DNA of 64,000 nt, from assembly GCA_021234155.1 (NCBI GenBank), contig JAJEKV010000025.1:4117773-4181772 (forward strand). The letters run 5' to 3'. Made by a program: the position numbers and the translations under genes. Below are positions 58,849 through 64,000 of the stretch, one piece after another (positions within the stretch are counted from its first letter, which is position 1; the number at the start of each line of letters is the position of its first letter). The notes beneath the pieces were generated by a model. The model made no database searches, was not told the DNA's origin, and was given only the letters and a program-made list of their open reading frames with translations. The DNA is from Isoetes taiwanensis (Eukaryota; Streptophyta; Lycopodiopsida; Isoetales; Isoetaceae).

Positions 58849-61338
58849 TTAGAATGCCTCCATCTTCAAATGCATAAACCTCCTCATCCTCATCTGATAT
58901 GCAGACATATTGAAGACTCTTGGTTGCGTCAAAAGCATGCGAGGTCGATTTGCTCCATATAATAAGCTTCTCAACTTCCTAGTTCTAGCCTCCCATTCTG
59001 CATCTGCATTCTTTTGTGCCTCCCTCTCATCCTTTTTTTTCTTCCTAGATGCCGTAATTAGTTCCATGTCCTTTCTTTTTCTTTCTTGTTCCACCTTTTT
59101 CTGTTCTGCTTTTTGTTTCTTAATCTTTTCGGCTTCCTCCTTCCTAGCTTTATCTTCTTGTACAGCCCTAATCCAACCATCGCTCGTGAGATAATGCTTA
59201 TTCCATAACTCAGGAAACATCCTGGTCGTTTTCCCTACAAAAATACCAAATGAGACAAAGCATGCACAAATATATCTGAGTGTACATGGCCTGAAAATTA
59301 TTGAATCGAAAGTTGATAAAGAGAGAAAATATACCTCTTGGAGGCTCATGCACATGGCTTGGACCAGCATCATCAGTTACACTTGCAGCAACATTTAGAA
59401 TCTCTAACCCTTGAATTCTACATATAATAAATAATCAACCCCATAACAATTTAATAAAACAGCAAAACAATGTAACAAATTGATAGTGATGTACAAAATG
59501 CAAGCAAAATGCCCCAATCTTCAGCTCAGTTCTTAAAATGGAGTTGGTACCTATATATACAAAATCCTGTACATCATCGAAGTTAAAGGAATAAGGCATT
59601 TGATAAAACCAAATAAAATAAAGAGTTTGATACCCCTAAGAACATAAAGAAAGACTATAAAAAACAAGTAAGAAAAGACCACCATTTGTGGTTTTAAGCA
59701 CTATCCCTTGAGCGCTAAGTTTGCAGGTTTAGCAGATAGCTTTTGCAAGAAAACATTGTCACTTCAACATATTCCATCTGTAGAATAGAGTTGCTATACC
59801 AAAAATACTGTTGCACACAGCTAGCTAGTTAACTATCAGAATAAAAAAACTGAGAAATATAAAAAACTGACCTCGGCACGTGTGCATCATCCAAGTGATC
59901 GTCGTGGTCATGTAGTCCCAAAGAACTCTCACCATCTTGATAATCTTCAAATTCAGCATCTACAGCTCGTTGAGAATTCTGAATTGAGGATTAATTGGCC
60001 AAAGTAGACTCACCATCTTGTTGAGCTTCAACTGGGGCATCTACGGTAGTTGTCGTTGAACATGTAGGAGTAATAAAGCCATCTATGACAGCAGGATTAA
60101 GTGGCCAGATTCCAGTGGCTTTAAAGCCAGCTTTAATATTCTCAGGCGTTAGACCTGTGGCCAATGCATTAGAAATCAGACCTACAAATAAGAAAGAAGT
60201 TAGTGTCATAACCAGACTGGGGCATAAAATCAGCATACACGTACCTGCTAATTGTGCCTTGTTCGGCTCAAAACCTTCCCTCTTGTCGTCCTTGTCATTT
60301 ATGTATGCAGCTCTTTGTCTTCGAAAATACTGTTTAAATGGTCCAAAGACTGCCACATCAAGTGGCTACATTTTATGAGAGGTATGGCGAGGCAAAATAA
60401 CTAGGTGAATCCCCAACGATCTGGCTAAAAGCACCACCCTCATCATTTACATGGCTTCCATGGCCATCTAAAATGATAAGATGATGGTTGCTTTCATTAA
60501 CCCCTCCAGGCACATTAGCTTTAAAATGTTCCCTCAGCCAAATCATAAACAACTCTGTAGTCATCCATGCCTGCTGAACTGACATTCCAGCCCCAATCTC
60601 ACAATTGACTACATGGTTAGCTCGAAGTCTAATGCCTTTGAAGATATAGTAGCTAGGAATAGCGGTACCTGAGGCGTTGCAGCATGCTAAAACAGTCACC
60701 CATTCTCGATTTCGCATCACTATCTCATGGACTGCTCTACTTCCCTTTTTCGCTATCACTCTCAAACCACTAATCTTCCCCGCTTGAATGCCAGTTTCAT
60801 CTGCATTCCAAATGTGGCTAGGCTCAAAATTAAAATGGCTATAAACTTCTTCCAATGCTGTGTAAAAGGAGCGAAGTTTTAAAGGATGTATGGCTCGTGC
60901 TCTTGCAACATCCAAAGTTTCTGTTGACAATGAAATATCAGGATGTCTTTTTTTGAACATCCACCATTTATCTCCTGGTTTTCCATTCAATGACAAAGTA
61001 TTTTTGCCTTCACACATGCTTGCTGCTTTCAATTTGAATTGCTCCAAAGTCACTCCCATGCCTGCGGTTACTCTATCTAATGCCCATTTTTTCAGTTCTA
61101 ATTCCTGTTCCTTAAACATCTAGGATCTTGGCCAGCTTTCTTACTGTAAATGCCCCTCATCCAATTACGTAAGCTTGACTTAAATATGTTAAACTGCCTT
61201 GCTGCTTCTCGAATTGTTAAAATTTCCTTGCCATCAAAATCTGTCCAAAGAAATCATTTATTAACAATAACAGAGATAGTAACTGAGTAAACAGAGATTA
61301 CCTTCGGAGAAACTGAATCCTGACAAGAATTGGTTCAT
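58849..61338 (-). pseudogene. pogo/CENP-B-like transposase gene, five exons
   Basis: Exon 1 (61,338-61,302, start MNQFLSGF) joins in phase to exon 2 (61,240-60,245) with a psq-type helix-turn-helix (ILTIREAARQFNIFKSSLR), then the CENP-B-like DNA-binding part. The DDE_1 core has NADETGI (first Asp), ILDGHGSH (second Asp) and PLDVAVFGPFK (third Asp). Exon 3 (60,181-59,872) follows a 63-bp in-frame intron (60,244-60,182). Exon 4 is 59,420-59,335. Exon 5 (59,234-58,849) is a Lys/Glu-rich coiled coil. All junctions are GT-AG and phases agree. Damage is limited: frame breaks near 61,120 and 60,435, a TAG before PLDV, and a TAA near 59,991. The TAG and TAA look like C-to-T changes of CAG and CAA. 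The transposase would cut and paste its own element; a domesticated gene is the alternative. Confidence 0.85.
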
Positions 61339-62423
61339 GTAAACGAATACAAAGAGATGGATATATTACATTACCATTTTTTTCAACAGAACAAACGATT
61401 TGTCAAAGAATACAGGCCTCCATCATCCAGCAAGACTCCAGATCATCCAAGTAGCAGTCGAAATGCACGCCTATGTGGTCTGAGACGAACGCCTATGTGG
61501 TCTGGTCGCTGGAGCCTTCAACCTCAATCTACGAAATTTTCAGCGGCATTTTCCACATCCGCGTTTGGGCTTTTTCCACGTCTGCCAATGGTATTTTCCA
61601 CGGCGTACGTGGGACGTGCAGAGCCAATGGCCGCCCTCCTCTAGAACTTTCTCCTCTCTCTTAGAAAAATTTGTAATCAGGAACTATATGGTCTGGTCTT
61701 AGACCGTGGTTATAGGGCATCTGAAAGCAAAGGAACCAAAGGAAAAGCAAAGATATGAAAGGTTTACTGCTACCATCGCTGCTGAGATTCCAAGTCTATC
61801 AAACCGCAAAAAGGTCATTATTTATCCCTCTGAAACCACTGTTTTTCAAGATTTTGCATGCCACTTCAAATGTTTGTAGATAAGAGTGAAGAACTCTTTG
61901 GGCCAAAAATTGAGGCTATTGCTTTTCTACACAATGGGGATCTGCCTTGTGCAGTTGTCGCAGGTTTTAAGCAAAAAATTCTACATTTGTCCTCCTATTT
62001 TTGCTAGTTCATACATTTTTCAATCACTGTAAGTTCAGAAAGGAATTTTTAGGAGGTCTCATTTAGGAGCATTTCTTTAATACAAGTTCCTTCTACTTAT
62101 TCCATCTTTAAGATAAGGATGCTATGTATCTACTATTTACATACTGATATCAATGGTACAGGTACAGAGATAACTTTACGTACAGTTGTAGTAGAAAAAC
62201 AGAGCTAAAAAAGATATATTGTGCAAGATAATCTAATGACGAGGGCAAGCTCTTACTTGCAAGGGCAGAACCCTTGGCATAGTCACACCAAATGATTCGC
62301 TCATGTACAGACTGACCTGCAGGAAGGCTCCAATTGAAACTATGAAACATATTAGCCAGAGTTAGCTAGACCATGCAAAGACCCAAATTCCAACAAGGGC
62401 ACATTCTTTTGCTGGATCCAAAT
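61339..62423. other. intergenic with an unrecognised short reading
   Basis: A plus-strand reading at about 61,690-62,005 contains KKVIIYPSETTVFQDFA and, in another frame, EELFGPKIEAIAFLHNGD. The style is protein-like but I do not recognise it. Confidence 0.3.
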
Positions 62424-62703
62424 GGCAACTCCTCGTAATCCTAGCCCCTTATATCCTTATTGCTTCATATAAACCTTTCTGGACTGAATATTTCAGGCTC
62501 ATCCCATGTGTTAGGATCTCTCCCTATTGCCCATACATTTACTAGTAGTCTGGTCTTCTTTTGGCAACTCCTCGTAATCCTGGCCCCTTATATACTTATT
62601 GCTTCATATAAACCTTTCTGGACTGGATATTTCAGGCTCATCCCATGTGTTAGAATCTCTCTCTATTGCCTATACATTTACTAGCAGTCTGGTCTTCTTT
62701 TGA
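62424..62703. repeat. 149-bp tandem duplication
   Basis: GGCAACTCCTCGTAATCCT starts two units 149 bp apart (62,424 and 62,573), more than 90% alike over their length. Confidence 0.92.
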
Positions 62704-62779
62704 ATTGTAAAACTCTCTATTTTGCATTCCTCTATAAATTCATGTGGGATGAGCAAAGGAGCTACAGGATGCAATCTGA

Positions 62780-63345
62780 AGGTTTTTTTCACAATTGATT
62801 CCAGATAGTGTAAATTGAGTCCCCACAATAGAATATATCTCATCTTGAGCCTTGTCTAAAACGCGAAGGGCACGAATAAGCTTTGCTAGAGCCCATTCTA
62901 TAGTGACTTAACTGGTATCAGTCCCTCAAGCAATATATCCTGTATGCATCGCAAATATTTTAGCAGCAACATATGGCATCAAAGAAGGAGATATATCGTC
63001 ATTTACCATAACACAGGGTTTGATCTTGTCATGGCTCAGTCCACCAACTCGTAGAAGCACATCTACCAGATCATGGTTTTGATCAGAGTAAATTTTCTGT
63101 AAATGCTTTCAATAACACATTGAAGAAGTGCATCCATTTGCTTATGAGTTCTCCTCATCCGACACTGGTAGCCTTGAAGATCAAGCCAACTCAAAAGGCA
63201 AATAATCTCCAAAGTTGAAAGCACCATCTAGGAATGTAATCTCCCGAGTTAATTCCTTGAAATAGTATGCTGCAACTTGGGATTCAAAAACCTTGCCTCC
63301 CAATGCTATTTGTGTAATTACCCTTGCAGTCATGGCCTCAGCCAT
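62780..63345 (-). pseudogene. CYP71-clan cytochrome P450 pseudogene
   Basis: Minus-strand readings match the middle of a CYP71-clan P450: AMTARVITQIALGGKVFES, then WLDLQGY (63,188-63,168), THKQMDALLQCVIE, and DLVDVLLRVGG. The I-helix GTDTS (62,925-62,911) is followed by a stop, then VTIEWALAKLIR and [10 protein letters not shown] (62,851 region). The GTDTS motif is the oxygen-activation site. Frame shifts and stops lie in at least four places, and the N-terminus and haem-binding Cys are not seen. P450s of this clan are ER-anchored mono-oxygenases of secondary metabolism. Confidence 0.85.
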
Positions 63346-64000
63346 GGGTTGGGCTGCGAAGTGGTTTGGAAGTGATTTTTGGGAAGGATCTTATCTGAAA
63401 GCCTTGATATTCATGTACTTACCATGACTATAAGTGTGTTCTGTCCTGTTTCAGCATCTGAGAAACATGCTCTAAATTCCAATTTTTCATCAAAATTGTT
63501 TTTATCAGGTAGGCAGCCAAATCTCTTTATTGATTTAAATGGGTATTTTCTGTTCTATTTTAAGTAAGCAGCAACATATTTTATCATTCGAAATTGGTAA
63601 TTTTGCCAGCTTCCAAAGTGTGTTTTGTCGACATATTGCTTTATCCTCTGTAACAAGACAGGTTTTGATCTTTACATTAACATGCTTTATAATATTCACT
63701 TAGAGTCCTGATCCAGCATTTGCAACATAGGCCTTGCATGTCTCAGCATTCGTTTTCATGTTTGCCCAATTGATTCTCTTCGTAGAGCTGTAGATCTTGT
63801 TGCTTGGTAGTCTCTCATGCTCTTACAACTTTCACTTCCTTTTAATTATGATTCACTATCATTTGTAAGGGTAGAAGCATATGAAAGCATCTTTGAGTCC
63901 TTGTAGAGCTTCATTTATTGGATATGCTCAAAGTTGCAGGTTATAGACTGACTAAGTGAACCAAATTGATGATTATGGCCAAGAGGCAGTGGAAAATGCA
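63346..64000. other. intergenic, nothing recognised
   Basis: No gene seen; possibly P450 upstream debris. Confidence 0.45.

Noticed and set aside
1-64000. bacterial-type operons, ribosome binding sites or terminators
   Set aside because: All recognisable genes and signals are those of a plant nuclear genome.

Overview
The window is nuclear DNA from a land plant with a large, repeat-rich genome. Evidence: a MuDR-type transposase with SWIM and CCHC motifs, two Ty1/copia elements, L1-like and SINE-like retroelements, a Harbinger-type MITE, GT-AG introns, cytochrome P450 fragments and one intact single-exon SAUR gene. The DUF7869-like, large uncharacterised and pogo-like transposon genes resemble, from memory, families common outside flowering plants, so a fern or gymnosperm is possible. 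The species is not determined.

Layout: (1) 1-12,988 and 12,989-25,889 behave as two units of a tandem duplication. Aligned blocks are 1-1,584 with 17,936-19,527, 6,394-10,200 with 19,533-23,346, and 10,458-12,988 with 23,347-25,889. Copy 1 carries two insertions that copy 2 lacks: a 4.8-kb copia element (TSD CTAAG) and a 242-bp SINE-like element (15-bp TSD). Each has a clean empty site in copy 2. Both copies hold a deleted MULE, a truncated CYP72-clan P450 on the minus strand with a TATA box, a non-LTR tail, and the start of a second copia element in which the duplication ends. (2) 25,421-29,104 is that second copia element, its protease split by a minus-strand LINE. (3) 30.2-34.97 kb holds two divergent gene remnants, one with an FCP1-like phosphatase region. 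(4) 35.0-37.8 kb is an array of about 23 palindromes. (5) 39.9-42.8 kb is a DUF7869-like transposon gene. (6) 43.8-44.4 kb is a MITE. (7) 45.29 kb is the SAUR gene, followed by an inverted third copy of part of the duplicated unit. (8) 48,655-56,032 is a candidate 7.4-kb DNA transposon with perfect 22-bp terminal inverted repeats and convergent genes. (9) 58.8-61.3 kb is a five-exon pogo/CENP-B-like transposase gene. (10) 62.8-63.3 kb is a CYP71-clan P450 pseudogene.

Almost every difference between the duplicated copies, and between the two LTRs of the young copia element, lies at a CAG, CTG, CCAG or CGG site. Methylated-cytosine base-calling error would explain this. Many frame breaks in the repeats may therefore be technical, and pseudogene calls in methylated DNA should be read with that in mind. 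SAUR is the only gene here that looks intact.
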